Shown here piece after piece: positions 8,171-17,461 of a DNA stretch of 22,629 nucleotides (position 1 is its first letter; every line of letters starts with the position of its first letter). The notes under the pieces were generated by a model. That model did not search any database and was not told the origin of the DNA. It was given only the letters and a program-made list of their open reading frames with translations. Both the position numbers and the translations under genes were made by a program. This DNA is from Fonsecaea monophora (Eukaryota; Ascomycota; Eurotiomycetes; Chaetothyriales; Herpotrichiellaceae). The stretch is from NCBI RefSeq assembly GCF_001642475.1, contig NW_019174135.1, positions 1 through 22,629 on the forward strand, written 5' to 3'.

Positions 8171-11100
8171 TCAATCAGGCACCGACTCGGCAAAGCGCAG
8201 ATTTGAGAGACCGATTCGCCCCGTTTTGGCGAGGACTCTCGCCGCCACCTTTGCCTTTTGCTGCGCATTGGACCCGGACTTCAACGTCAGCCCTGCGCCT
8301 GCGGCCTTGAGTCTTGATTGCAGATTTCCCGTCCGCATGGGACTGCCCATCCTCATCCTCACCCGTGCGGAGAGACCCATTCTGTCCGCGATAGGAGTGC
8401 CCGGCCTTTTCCTGATGGGATTCCCTGATCTGTTTCCAAGAGGAGTGCGAGACCTGCCTCGGCCTGGATTGACCACTCTGTCATCCGCGGGAGTGCGAGA
8501 TCTCTTTCTGACCCGTGTGTCCGCTCTGTTTAGACCAGAAGGTCCCTCCCCGGTCCCAATTGCAATGTCTGAGCAGCACCCGGTAGTAAGGTCCATTCTG
8601 TCCTCAAAGGGAGTGTCATCTGTGTTGTCCATTGGCATGCTCGGGCCATCTTCGTTCGGAGTCTCGGTTCTGCACTTCCCTGGGGTCACCACGTCCCTCA
8701 CTACCTCTTTGCCTTTCCCATTACCCTCTTCATTGCCTTCTGCATTGGTCTTGGCCTTGGCCTCTTCTGCTTCCCTTCCCCTCTGTCTCTGCCGCCAGGA
8801 ACCCTTGGCAGCTATTTTCAGCAGCGGCACCTCTTCTCTCTTCTTTGATCTCACTGGAATCACCCGCAGTGCCGGGACGGGTGGTTCTTCTACTACCTCC
8901 TGCTCCTGCTCCTTCTCCTCCTCCTCCTCCTCCTCTTCTTCTTCTTCCTCCTCCGGTTCCGCGAATCTCCATAGCATCCAACGCATCAAAGTGCAACCTC
9001 TGCATGACCAGTGCTTTAGTTTCAGCTCCTCCGCTGGACTCAAATCTCGAAGAGGACTGTCGACGCCCCCAACAGGAGGGAATTTGCCTCTACTCCAGGC
9101 CGACAGCTGGTCCAAGGCACATGCCTTGTGATATCTAGTGCTGGGCGAGGGGCAGTCTTCAGCTGTGCAGTAAGTCGCGTCTCTGTGCACACGCTCAATC
9201 TGCTGTAGGCAGGCTCCGCAGTGATATTCCGTTGGAGGACTGGGTCGTCGCTTCTCATCTTCTTGCTCTGGCTTTTCTTGCTCGTTGGCAGGACTGGGCG
9301 TGTCTGCTGGAGTCACCGATCGTGGATGGGCTGCTTCGGCGCTCTGAGATGCGGGCTCCGCCTCTTGGGTGGCTCCCGTTCTTGAAGTATCACTGACTTG
9401 AGTGTTCGCTTTCACCGTGGCTGATTCTTGCTGCTCGGACGTGCTTGTTCCATCTTCTGCAAGCGGAGGACCTAGAAAAACTAGCTCATTGACGTCTGAA
9501 ACCACGTTATCATCGATAACGCCGGTTTCTTTCAGATCGGCCAAGAAGTCAAAGAAGACCTGCCACAGCTCCTCGTCCCCATTCTTCAGCCAGTTTCTGT
9601 GCTTTCTGGCAAATCTAATCAGAGAGTTCGACACGTAGCGCGAGTGCTCGAGTTGTTCTTCCATCCGGTGTCGGTCCCAAAGTTTAGTCAACTCGCACTT
9701 GCTTCTGCTCCAACCTTTCTGGCGAGCGAGGTTATCGAGATTCTCCATATGCAGGTCTATCTGCCAACTATTGTCCACCTCATCATCTGTTTCACTCTGT
9801 GGATCTTCACTGGGGGAGACTGGTCGATTTGTAATGGAGGTCCAGACGTGTTCGGGCTCATCATACATTGTCCGAAGGCGGATAGCTTTGACCTTTTTGC
9901 GCATAGGCGTTCGAAAATCGGGAATTTGGGATGCCAATGGATATCGTGGAGCCGCCTTGACTGGTGCAGAAAAGCTGAAAGGCTTGTTACCGCTAAAAAG
10001 AGGTTGTAGAGGGACCCCTTCCCCTGTTGAGCTGCGATCTGCTCTATTTGACGGAAAGGCCTTGTCATTCTCTGCCCTTTTTCTGCCCATGAGAGTTTCG
10101 ACCTTCATTTCGAGCTGGGTTAACTGCTTTGTTTTTCTGTCTCGCCGCTGCTTCGAAGGAGAGAAGACATATTCCGCGTGCACGGATCCTAGATGTGACA
10201 GAAGTTCCTGCAGTTTGTTGTTCGAGCCCCATCCCACGCATATTGGACAGCCGTATCCCCGAACCACGGTATTGCGGAAGTGCTCTGCAGTATCTGTACT
10301 TCCTACCATCGTTTCCGAAAATTTATAATGTACTTCCAGTTCTTCCGTGGCTTCCTCGGGCAAAGCTGGCTGTTCTTTCTTCGTCCTGGTAGGCAAGATG
10401 AATTTTTTGGGCTTTTGGAAGCGAAATGTGTCCATGTCCACTCCCCTACTCTGCTTGCCGCTAGATGGGGGGGAGACTTCGGGTTTGTGCCAGGTTGATA
10501 TAACCTCAAGGCCGTACTTTGTCCGGTAGGTGCGTCCTTCAGACAGATAAAACACACTGAGCGGAGCCTTTCGGTCAGGGGCTGTTGGAAGATGGGTGTA
10601 TCTTGCGACAAGAGCCCCCTGCAGTTCTTCAACGCCCAGCTTCCTGAGGCCCGGGGTAAAGTGGTCACCAGTGCTGTCACCCATTATGGGTATAGGAGGC
10701 CATTCAGTGTCAGCAGTGCATGGTATAATCTTGATCTCAAGAAAATACTTGGTGCTCATTTCCAGATCTGGTTTACTCTCATGGGAGCTGGTGGGAACTT
10801 TGAGCGCTGACACCTTGACGATGAACGGTTCTTCTAATTCTATGGAGACATATGCTCCATCTTTACCGTTTTGCACGCGGCCTACCCGACAGAGAGATGA
10901 TTCGGTGACGAGTGGCAGTGTCGAGGCACCGTCACGGTTGTCCCATATGGTCAGATGACATCGGCATTCAATAAAGTCGCGTCTCTGGCGTTTGGCAAGC
11001 TTCTGGCTATTGGCCAGGGAATTCCTGTCGAAGTTGAGTTTTCTTCTGATATTACTCAGGTCAAACGTCAATTTAGCATTGGGGTGGTTATGGGGTTTTT

Positions 11101-11521
11101 CGGCATGGTCTCTGAGTCTTCGCGGCATCGTGCGCTCGATCTTGCCTGCATTTTGGTCAGAGGCCAGACGCCTCGATGGCATCCTGAACGTTATCAACTC
11201 AGATTGACAAGAAGTAACACCGTCGTCTTCCGTATCCTCGGCTCTGTCAACGACGGCACCGCCTGCCACCCCGTTCAGCCCCTGCACACCCGAGGCCGTC
11301 AATGTTCCAGACACGGGAGGATCAGAACCCGCAATTCGAGTGATGTCTTCCCCCCGATCCGCGTGGTACTTTGATGCGCGCTCGATGTTTTTCGGTAAGA
11401 AGGGTTTTGGGCGTCCCTTTTCTCGACTGAGCTCAAACGTGGAACCGGTAATTTCTCTAGCTAAAAATTGCGCGTCTAACCCGGAGTACCTAAAGCGATA
11501 GCTAGAACTTTTAACATGCAT
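8171..11521 (-). CDS. SUZ12: Polycomb PRC2 subunit Suz12 with C-terminal PHD-like finger
   Basis: The single-exon, 1116-residue protein is the scaffold of Polycomb repressive complex 2, which places H3K27 methylation on silent chromatin. A short basic FLPKNIERAS segment (40-49) resembles the N-terminal region of other Suz12 proteins. A C2H2 zinc finger has Cys425, Cys428, His443 and His448, in the Suz12 position. The VEFS box, which contacts the methyltransferase, spans about 553-680 (PVSPSEDPQSETDDEVD, then KLWDRHRM and FARKHRNWL). After it lies a C4HC3 module: Cys768, 771, 785, 790, His798, Cys801, 840 and 843, with Trp838 before the last pair as in PHD fingers. Then come a Glu tract (857-869), a basic region and Arg/Ser-Thr-Pro repeats (1003-1063). 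The protein is longer than animal Suz12 (about 740 residues). An N-terminal intron is possible: the first 11 residues look weak and CTTTAG precedes Tyr12. Confidence 0.88.
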   Translation of the reverse strand: MHVKSSSYRFRYSGLDAQFLAREITGSTFELSREKGRPKPFLPKNIERASKYHADRGEDITRIAGSDPPVSGTLTASGVQGLNGVAGGAVVDRAEDTEDDGVTSCQSELITFRMPSRRLASDQNAGKIERTMPRRLRDHAEKPHNHPNAKLTFDLSNIRRKLNFDRNSLANSQKLAKRQRRDFIECRCHLTIWDNRDGASTLPLVTESSLCRVGRVQNGKDGAYVSIELEEPFIVKVSALKVPTSSHESKPDLEMSTKYFLEIKIIPCTADTEWPPIPIMGDSTGDHFTPGLRKLGVEELQGALVARYTHLPTAPDRKAPLSVFYLSEGRTYRTKYGLEVISTWHKPEVSPPSSGKQSRGVDMDTFRFQKPKKFILPTRTKKEQPALPEEATEELEVHYKFSETMVGSTDTAEHFRNTVVRGYGCPICVGWGSNNKLQELLSHLGSVHAEYVFSPSKQRRDRKTKQLTQLEMKVETLMGRKRAENDKAFPSNRADRSSTGEGVPLQPLFSGNKPFSFSAPVKAAPRYPLASQIPDFRTPMRKKVKAIRLRTMYDEPEHVWTSITNRPVSPSEDPQSETDDEVDNSWQIDLHMENLDNLARQKGWSRSKCELTKLWDRHRMEEQLEHSRYVSNSLIRFARKHRNWLKNGDEELWQVFFDFLADLKETGVIDDNVVSDVNELVFLGPPLAEDGTSTSEQQESATVKANTQVSDTSRTGATQEAEPASQSAEAAHPRSVTPADTPSPANEQEKPEQEDEKRRPSPPTEYHCGACLQQIERVHRDATYCTAEDCPSPSTRYHKACALDQLSAWSRGKFPPVGGVDSPLRDLSPAEELKLKHWSCRGCTLMRWMLWRFAEPEEEEEEEEEEEEEKEQEQEVVEEPPVPALRVIPVRSKKREEVPLLKIAAKGSWRQRQRGREAEEAKAKTNAEGNEEGNGKGKEVVRDVVTPGKCRTETPNEDGPSMPMDNTDDTPFEDRMDLTTGCCSDIAIGTGEGPSGLNRADTRVRKRSRTPADDRVVNPGRGRSRTPLGNRSGNPIRKRPGTPIADRMGLSARVRMRMGSPMRTGNLQSRLKAAGAGLTLKSGSNAQQKAKVAARVLAKTGRIGLSNLRFAESVPD
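8394..8545 (-). repeat. 48-bp coding tandem repeat in SUZ12
   Basis: The heptamer GGAGTGC recurs at 8394, 8442 and 8490, exactly 48 bp apart, within otherwise diverged units. In the SUZ12 frame each unit gives 16 residues built on Arg-x-Arg-x-x-Thr-Pro: RKRSRTPADDRVVNPG, RGRSRTPLGNRSGNPI and RKRPGTPIADRMGLSA. A fourth, weaker unit (RVRMRMGSPMRTG) follows. The pattern indicates in-frame unit duplication. Confidence 0.75.
8908..8955. repeat. CTC/CTT trinucleotide repeat encoding poly-Glu
   Basis: A run of CTC and CTT triplets on the plus strand encodes the glutamate tract of SUZ12 (about residues 857-869 and the following EKEQEQE) on the minus strand. Such runs change length easily, so the tract may differ between strains. 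Confidence 0.8.
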
Positions 11522-12649
11522 GTTGCTCAGCCAAAAGTAATCTTTTGCTCAATGCAGGTGTTTGACGTGCATTTAGGGTGCAAACACCATGGTGATCGCA
11601 CTGTCTGAGCCAACTTGACCACACAGTGAGTAGAGGATAAAGCATGCCCATGAGATATAGCGAGGACGGGCCTGGGTCTCATAAGGCACTCTCGACACCA
11701 AGGCAAGGTTGTCCTCGTTGTTCAGCGGATTATGTGTATGTCTGTAAACATCACAGTATGCAGGCGTATAGCCCAGTGAGGGTGAGGGTGAGGGTGTATC
11801 TTCCGTTGTGGAATTAGAATGTATGAATTGGTAGGCCGAGACCAAAAGTGCTGAAGTATGATCCTGCACTGTAGACTCCTGAAGACATGTGTCGATATCT
11901 GAAGTGGCAGGGACGCTGGTGGTGGTGATTGAGTCTGCAAGCAAGGAATCTGCCATGTCGCCAATTCGCCAGGGGTGGAGATTATTGGGCTGCATCCAAA
12001 AAGGTACATGACCTGTCATTTGATGTTGATACTCCACCATTGTCTTGTGTTTTGGTGGAAGGATCGATCGGCAAAGTTGTCTGACAGTACAGATATTACG
12101 CATCGCACACGTCTGACAGGGTTACCACGTTTTTCCGTTCCGAAGGGAGGCGCGTGAGCAACGCGTGTTATTCTTCTGCATATCTCGTCCTACCAACCTC
12201 CTCACCATTTCCAGTTCGCACTGATGCGCAAGCTCGCTACGAGGTACTCTTCACTCGACAGCTCGCCGATTTGAGAAGAACTGCCTGCTTTATACTAAAT
12301 TACCTGACACCCCTAGCAGCATTAACCAGGTCACGCACGAGATTCTTCCAATGTTGTGGTGTCAGAATCGACTTCAACAGCCCGGCTCTTTGCTCGTCGG
12401 ACAAGAACGTGATTGCTGCACAATTTGGAATAGGCGAGAAAAATGGTTGCAGATATGTAGTGATGTGATGACCCTCGGATGCTCAGCGGCCAATCAGTCC
12501 TTAGACACAGATTTCGAGACATGTGTGTAATATGGTTGCGAAATAACAATACACTGAGCCCCATAGCCCTAGCTTGAAAAGCAAAGATGCCATGGAAATC
12601 TGGTGTCAACAGTTGAGGAGATTGTTTAACTCGAGTTTGCTCTCAATCT
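11522..12649. other. Intergenic region between SUZ12 and SSL1
   Basis: This stretch should contain the SUZ12 promoter and the SSL1 3' UTR. It is largely occupied on the minus strand by the 176-codon frame at 11573-12103, listed separately. A TATAAAG on the minus strand near 12290-12296 is the clearest promoter-like sequence. The part from 12300 to 12649 holds nothing I recognise. Confidence 0.5.
11573..12103 (-). CDS. Hypothetical 176-residue ORF upstream of SUZ12
   Basis: I do not recognise this frame. It opens at ATG 12103 and ends 52 bases before the SUZ12 start, on the same strand. The protein has no signal peptide and no long hydrophobic segment beyond a short ISWACFILYSLCG near the C terminus. 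It contains a Pro-Ser repeat (PSPSPS) encoded by a triplicated GAGGGT on the plus strand. Codon choice looks mixed and coding-like, but no domain supports it. It could be a lineage-specific gene, an unrecognised 5' exon of SUZ12, or a long chance frame. Confidence 0.25.
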   Translation of the reverse strand: MRNICTVRQLCRSILPPKHKTMVEYQHQMTGHVPFWMQPNNLHPWRIGDMADSLLADSITTTSVPATSDIDTCLQESTVQDHTSALLVSAYQFIHSNSTTEDTPSPSPSLGYTPAYCDVYRHTHNPLNNEDNLALVSRVPYETQARPRYISWACFILYSLCGQVGSDSAITMVFAP

Positions 12650-14279
12650 TCAATCAATACTCATCCTATCTCCATTCTGACTCTCCACCGCGTTCTGTTG
12701 TGTCGAGGTGCTCTCGCCCTGTATTTCACGCCCATCAGGAGCCGGAATCTCTGTCTCCCCCATCAAGCTTGTCTGCATCTTTGCACTCTGGCATCCAGGA
12801 CAGTTATGCACAACCTCGTGCGCAAAGAGATCACAGTCAATACAGAAGTGTTTACGGCAGACAGGACACTCATATCTGCTAGTACTTGTTGTCGGGGGAG
12901 GGACTGCAGGTTGAGAAGGTCGGCTAGTACCAGGAGTGGAGCTCGACGCTTGTGAGCCAGTAGATCGGACGGTCCCTTGCGAACGGTCTCTGATGGTTGA
13001 TATCGGGGGCTGATTTAGCTTTGGGACCGGAGGAAATGGCTTCAAACAGGAGAAGCAAGCAGTGCTGCGGTAAGCCTTCGACCAGGGGACTTCGACCCAA
13101 TTAACCAGAGGGAACAAATGGTGATAACTCCTCGCCAAATGTGTACTTAGAATTAGCGTCAACCCACACACAGGGCATTCACTCGGCAGACTGCACACTT
13201 TGGTACTGCATCGCGAGCACAGATACCCGTCTCTTCGGGGAGTTGTGTGGCAAGCGCATAACGAGGGGTGATCCTCCACAGTTCGAGAAGGGAAACCCAT
13301 CATCAAGAGGGATGGGGCTGTTTTGTTGGCACTGTCATGGGTGATCGGTGGAGTTGTCACAGCCATGTACAACTCTCGAAAGTGTTGTTCGTGCAATACG
13401 ACTCCATAGGGCGATAAGTCCCCATCATTCGTCCTAGAGACAAGTTCGGCACAAATGGCGACTTGCGCTGCGAGTCCAATAACCGTAGCACGGATCTTAT
13501 CGTGGACGAGACTGTTGATCGTATTGTGGATGTCTCCTGGATCCGAAGTGTGCAAAGCGCCAAACACTAGCAGTATTTCACGTGTCCCATGGCTAGGTGA
13601 GTGGAATAGTCCTGCTCTTGCCATCTCGAGCGCATTTTCCAGAGAAGGACTGCCTTTAGGCTCTTCCTTGCGATATTTCTGCAACGCAGACAGGTGAGAG
13701 TTTGGGTTGCCAGACATATCACTGATCCTGAGCGCAATACCGTCACGCATGCCTATTATTCCCAACTGAGAAATCGGGTTCTGCTCGAAGAATTCGCGGA
13801 TGAAGGATTCGGTGTAGGATAGGGTGAGTAAGTAACGGGTTGGACGGAGGTCTTTCTCATTCATAGAGAGGGACATGTCGAGTATGAGAATCAGGTGACG
13901 GATGATGCCGCGCTGGAGAGGTGTGGTGTCTTTGAGGAGTCTGCAGAAGAGCCATGGTGAGATAGGTCAAATGAGGTGCACTTTGGTTCCTCCACGATAG
14001 TCTCCTCTCTCGCTCTCGCTCTCGCTCTTTCTGACCACTTTCGTCACTGGATCGATGAACCTACCTTTTCCTCTTGCCCGCCTCAAGGAGGCCCTCAACG
14101 GCCCCTGTAATGGTTCCATCGGCGCCTTCAATAAGCAAATCCCAAGTTCGGGTTACCTCAAAGCTTTGGGCAGATTCACGAGCATTTGCTCTTCGAGCCG
14201 CTGCGCGGCCGCGGGTGGATGCTCTGGGCGCATCGTCATCTGATCCATCGACGACGAATTCGTCCCCTGATGCCGGCAT
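12650..14279 (-). CDS. SSL1: TFIIH subunit Ssl1 (p44)
   Basis: The 501-residue protein is a core TFIIH subunit that stimulates the Rad3/XPD helicase in transcription initiation and nucleotide excision repair. Exon 1 is 14279-14065 and exon 2 is 13940-12650. The 124-nt intron (GTAGGT...CTGCAG) splits an Arg codon and is CT-rich on the plus strand. A basic N-terminal segment leads to a von Willebrand A domain (about 85-270) with the DxSxS motif at Asp93-Ser95-Ser97, followed by EKDLRPTRYLLTL, a hallmark of the family. A zinc site follows (Cys300, 302, 313, 316, 321, 327, 330). The C-terminal C4C4 RING has Cys367, 370, 430, 433, 438, 441, 452 and 455, with CIDCDLFAHEVVHNCPGC. About 55 low-complexity Ser/Pro/Thr residues separate the first cysteine pair from the rest. 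ATG 14279 is the only in-frame start. It is divergent from APE2. Confidence 0.95.
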
Positions 14280-14757
14280 CACATGGAAGGGGACGATGCG
14301 CAGGAGGAGAAAGGAAGCAGGAAGGGAATCGACTTGTTTGGGACACACAGTGTCGCGTGCAAGACGAGGCTGGATGTGGTAAGGCTGAAAATTATTATTT
14401 GGAGCTGCAGTTGGAGATGATGCAAGCAGGAGTCCCCGCCAACGCAACAATCAGGTACCTCTGTATTGCTCGACTCGATTGGTGGTCATCCCACGTTTGC
14501 GGTGTTTGTACAGGCTAGTCGTCGGATGCTGTGACTCCTGATCTAGTTGGACCTTGAGAAGGAGGATTTTGATGCTCGAATTCAAATTATACTCTTGTTT
14601 CACGTCGACACTCAAGGCTGGACCTGTGATCGCGGGCACGAGACGAACCATTTGCACATTCTCGCTTCATTCTCGAATCAGCCAACCTCCTCTCCACAAA
14701 CACTTCGATTGGACATTACCCCAGGTTCGCTGGTGCTCGTTTGAGGCTAGAAGAATC
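14280..14757. other. Shared divergent promoter of SSL1 and APE2
   Basis: Only 478 bases separate the SSL1 and APE2 start codons, or 292 if APE2 begins at its upstream in-frame ATG 14572. The region must hold both promoters. I see no strong TATA element on either side. The frame from 14572 to 14757 is open and in phase with APE2. Confidence 0.6.
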
Positions 14758-17461
14758 ATGGCACCTCCCGCGGACCGCGATATCCTGCCCGATACCATAA
14801 AGCCACTCAACTATGACCTGTCCCTCTACAATCTCGAGTTTGGTGGGGACTGGAGCTACGATGGCATTGTCAAGGTTGACTCAAAAGTCAACCAGGAAAC
14901 ACAAGAGTTGGTTATCAATGTCAAAGAGCTAGAGATCAAAAACGCAGAAGTCCTTAGCAAAGATGGTGGCTCTACCGTCACGTCAATGGCCGATGTATCG
15001 TATGACAAGAAGAGTGAGCGAGCAACAATCAAATTCTCGGAGAAAATACCATCTGGTGACGCTGTGTTTGCCATTACATTCAAGGGAATTATGAACAATG
15101 CGATGGAAGGCTTTTACCGGTCCAAATACAAGCCTGCTGTCACTCCAGCTGCGGGCACTCCAACAGATGGAGAGCACCACTACATGTTCAGCACTCAATT
15201 TGAAGCTTGTGCTGCTCGAAGGGCATTCCCATGCTTTGACGAACCAAATTTGAAAGCATCTTTCGAGTTTGAGGTCGAAATCCCAGAGGACCTCGTCGCT
15301 CTCAGCAACATGCCAGAAAAATCCACCAACAAGGGAAGCAAGCAGGGTTTGAAAAAGGTAGCATTTGAGAAGACGCCGGCTATGAGTACATACCTGGCGG
15401 CGTGGGCTATTGGGGATTTTGAATATGTCGAAGGCTTTACCGAACGCAAGTACAACGGCAAGCCCCTGCCGGTCAGAGTCTATACCACTCGGGGGCTTAA
15501 AGAGCAAGGCCGCTTTGCGATGGAACATGCCCACAAGACCCTCGACTACTTTTCCGACGTGTTCGGCATTGAGTACCCCCTTCCTAAGTCAGATCTGCTA
15601 GCGGTCCATGAATTCGCGATGGGTGCCATGGAGAATTGGGGATTGGTCACTTATCGAACTACGGCTGTTCTATACGACGAAGAGAAGTCAGATGCCCGTT
15701 TCAAAAACAGAGTTGCCTACGTTGTTGCTCACGAACTAGCACATCAGTGGTTCGGCAACCTGGTCACCATGGATTGGTGGAACGAGTTGTGGCTGAATGA
15801 AGGGTTTGCCACCTGGGTTGGCTGGCTAGCTGTCGACCACCTTCACCCTGAGTGGAAAGTGTGGAGTCAGTTTGTGGTGCGTAAGATGTCTAGAGGTACT
15901 GTACCAGTGTTGCCCTTGTTGACGTTGACTCCAGGCTGAAGCTGTCCAAACAGCTCTCGAACTCGACTCCTTACGTGCATCTCACCCTATCGAAGTCCCA
16001 GTCCGCAATGCTCTCGAGGTAGATCAGATCTTTGACCACATTTCGTATCTCAAAGGGAGCTCTGTTATCAGAATGTTGAGCAACTACCTCGGCCAAGACA
16101 TCTTTTTGAAAGGTGTGGGTGACTATCTCAAGATCCATGCTTACGGAAATGCGAAAACCAACGACCTCTGGGCTGCCCTCAGTGCGGCCTCTGGGCAGGA
16201 TGTCCAAGCTTTCATGGATCCTTGGATCCGCAAGATTGGGTTTCCGGTGGTTACAGTAGCAGAAGAACCTGGCCAGATATCCATCCGTCAATCAAGGTTC
16301 CTGACCACCGGCGACGTCAAGGCCGAAGAAGACGAAACCACGTGGTGGATTCCGGTTGGTCTTAAAACCGGTACTCCTGTCAAGATTGTCCACAGTGCTT
16401 TGACTCAGAAGCGGGACACTGTTCGCGAGGTGGATGATGCGTTTTACAAAATCAATGCCGACCAGAGCGGCTTTTATCGCACGAATTACCCACCTCAAAG
16501 GCTTATCAAGCTCGGCGAAGCTCATGATCAGCTCTCGATCGAAGACAAGATTGGTCTGATGGGTGATGCTACTGCCTTGGCAATTTCTGGGAACGGTACA
16601 ACAGCTGCTCTTTTGTCTCTCCTTGAAGGCTTCAAGGAGGAAAAGAGCTTCTTGGTGTGGCAACAGATTGCTAGCTCACTGTCGAAGGTGCGACAAGTAT
16701 TTGCATCAAACAAGGAAATTTCTGCAGCACTGAAGAAGTTCACCCTCAAATTGGTCTCCCCAGCAGCAGAGGCAATAGGCTGGGACTACCCTGAGGGTGA
16801 GGACTGGCTGACCGGTCAATCGAGAAAACTCCTCCTCGCCACCGCTGCCGGCGCCGGCCACCAGGACATCATCTCTGAAGGACAAAAGAAATTTGCAGCC
16901 TGGAAATCCGGCGATGAAAAGGCCATTCATCAAAACCTTCGAGGTGTGATATTCAACCTGGCGGTGGCAAATGGCGGACAAGCAGAGTATGACACCATTA
17001 AGCAGGAATTCATCAAGACTACCAGTGTTGATGGAAAGGAGATCTGTATTCAAGCGCTTGGCCGCTCAAAGAAATCCGAACATGCATGGGACTTGCTAGA
17101 CTTTGTTACCTCGGAACAAGTCCCTCCACAGGACGCGCACGGAGGTATCATCGCTGTCTCCAATAACAACGAAACCCGGGGTGTTGCTTGGGAGTATACG
17201 AAGAAGAACTGGGCTCGCGTTTACAAACGATTGGGAGTAACCAGTGTCATTATTGACAGATGGGTCAAATCGGGCCTGCCTAAGTACTCGGATCTCAAGA
17301 TCAGGGATGATATCGAACAATTCTTCAAGGACAAGGAAACGGGGCAATTCAGCAGGAGTTTGGTCATCGTGCATGATACCATTACAGGGAATGCCGGATA
17401 CAAGGATCGTGATGAGGCGGAGTTGTTGGAGTGGTTGAAGGCACATGGATATGCATCGTAG
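14758..17461 (+). CDS. APE2: M1-family zinc aminopeptidase (Ape2/Aap1 type)
   Basis: The 881-residue gluzincin removes N-terminal residues from peptides and takes part in cytosolic peptide turnover. Exon 1 is 14758-15876 and exon 2 is 15935-17461; the 58-nt intron (GTGCGT...CCAG) is phase 0 after WSQFV. The exopeptidase motif GAMEN lies at 289-293. The zinc motif HELAH is at 325-329 with the third ligand Glu348 (NEGF), the exact HExxH-18-E spacing. Upstream are ARRAFPCFDEPNLKA and downstream SLRASHPIEVPV, both typical of yeast Ape2. The C-terminal ERAP1-like helical domain is complete. The start chosen matches the ILPDTIKPLNYDL beginning of the family core. The frame stays open to ATG 14572, adding 62 residues that resemble a targeting sequence. 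The donor overlaps a GTAAGA lying 4 nt downstream. Confidence 0.96.

Noticed and set aside
8103..9131. A 342-codon plus-strand open frame opposite SUZ12
   Set aside because: It mirrors the repeat and poly-Glu coding region of SUZ12; the Ser/Leu/Pro-rich product follows from the antisense codons.
11777..11795. Telomere-like GAGGGT repeats
   Set aside because: There are only three copies, they are not TTAGGG, and they are explained as Pro-Ser codons in the 176-codon frame or chance.
14061..14450. An N-terminal extension of SSL1 upstream of 14279
   Set aside because: The open frame has no ATG before 14279, and the chosen start gives the expected acidic then basic N terminus.
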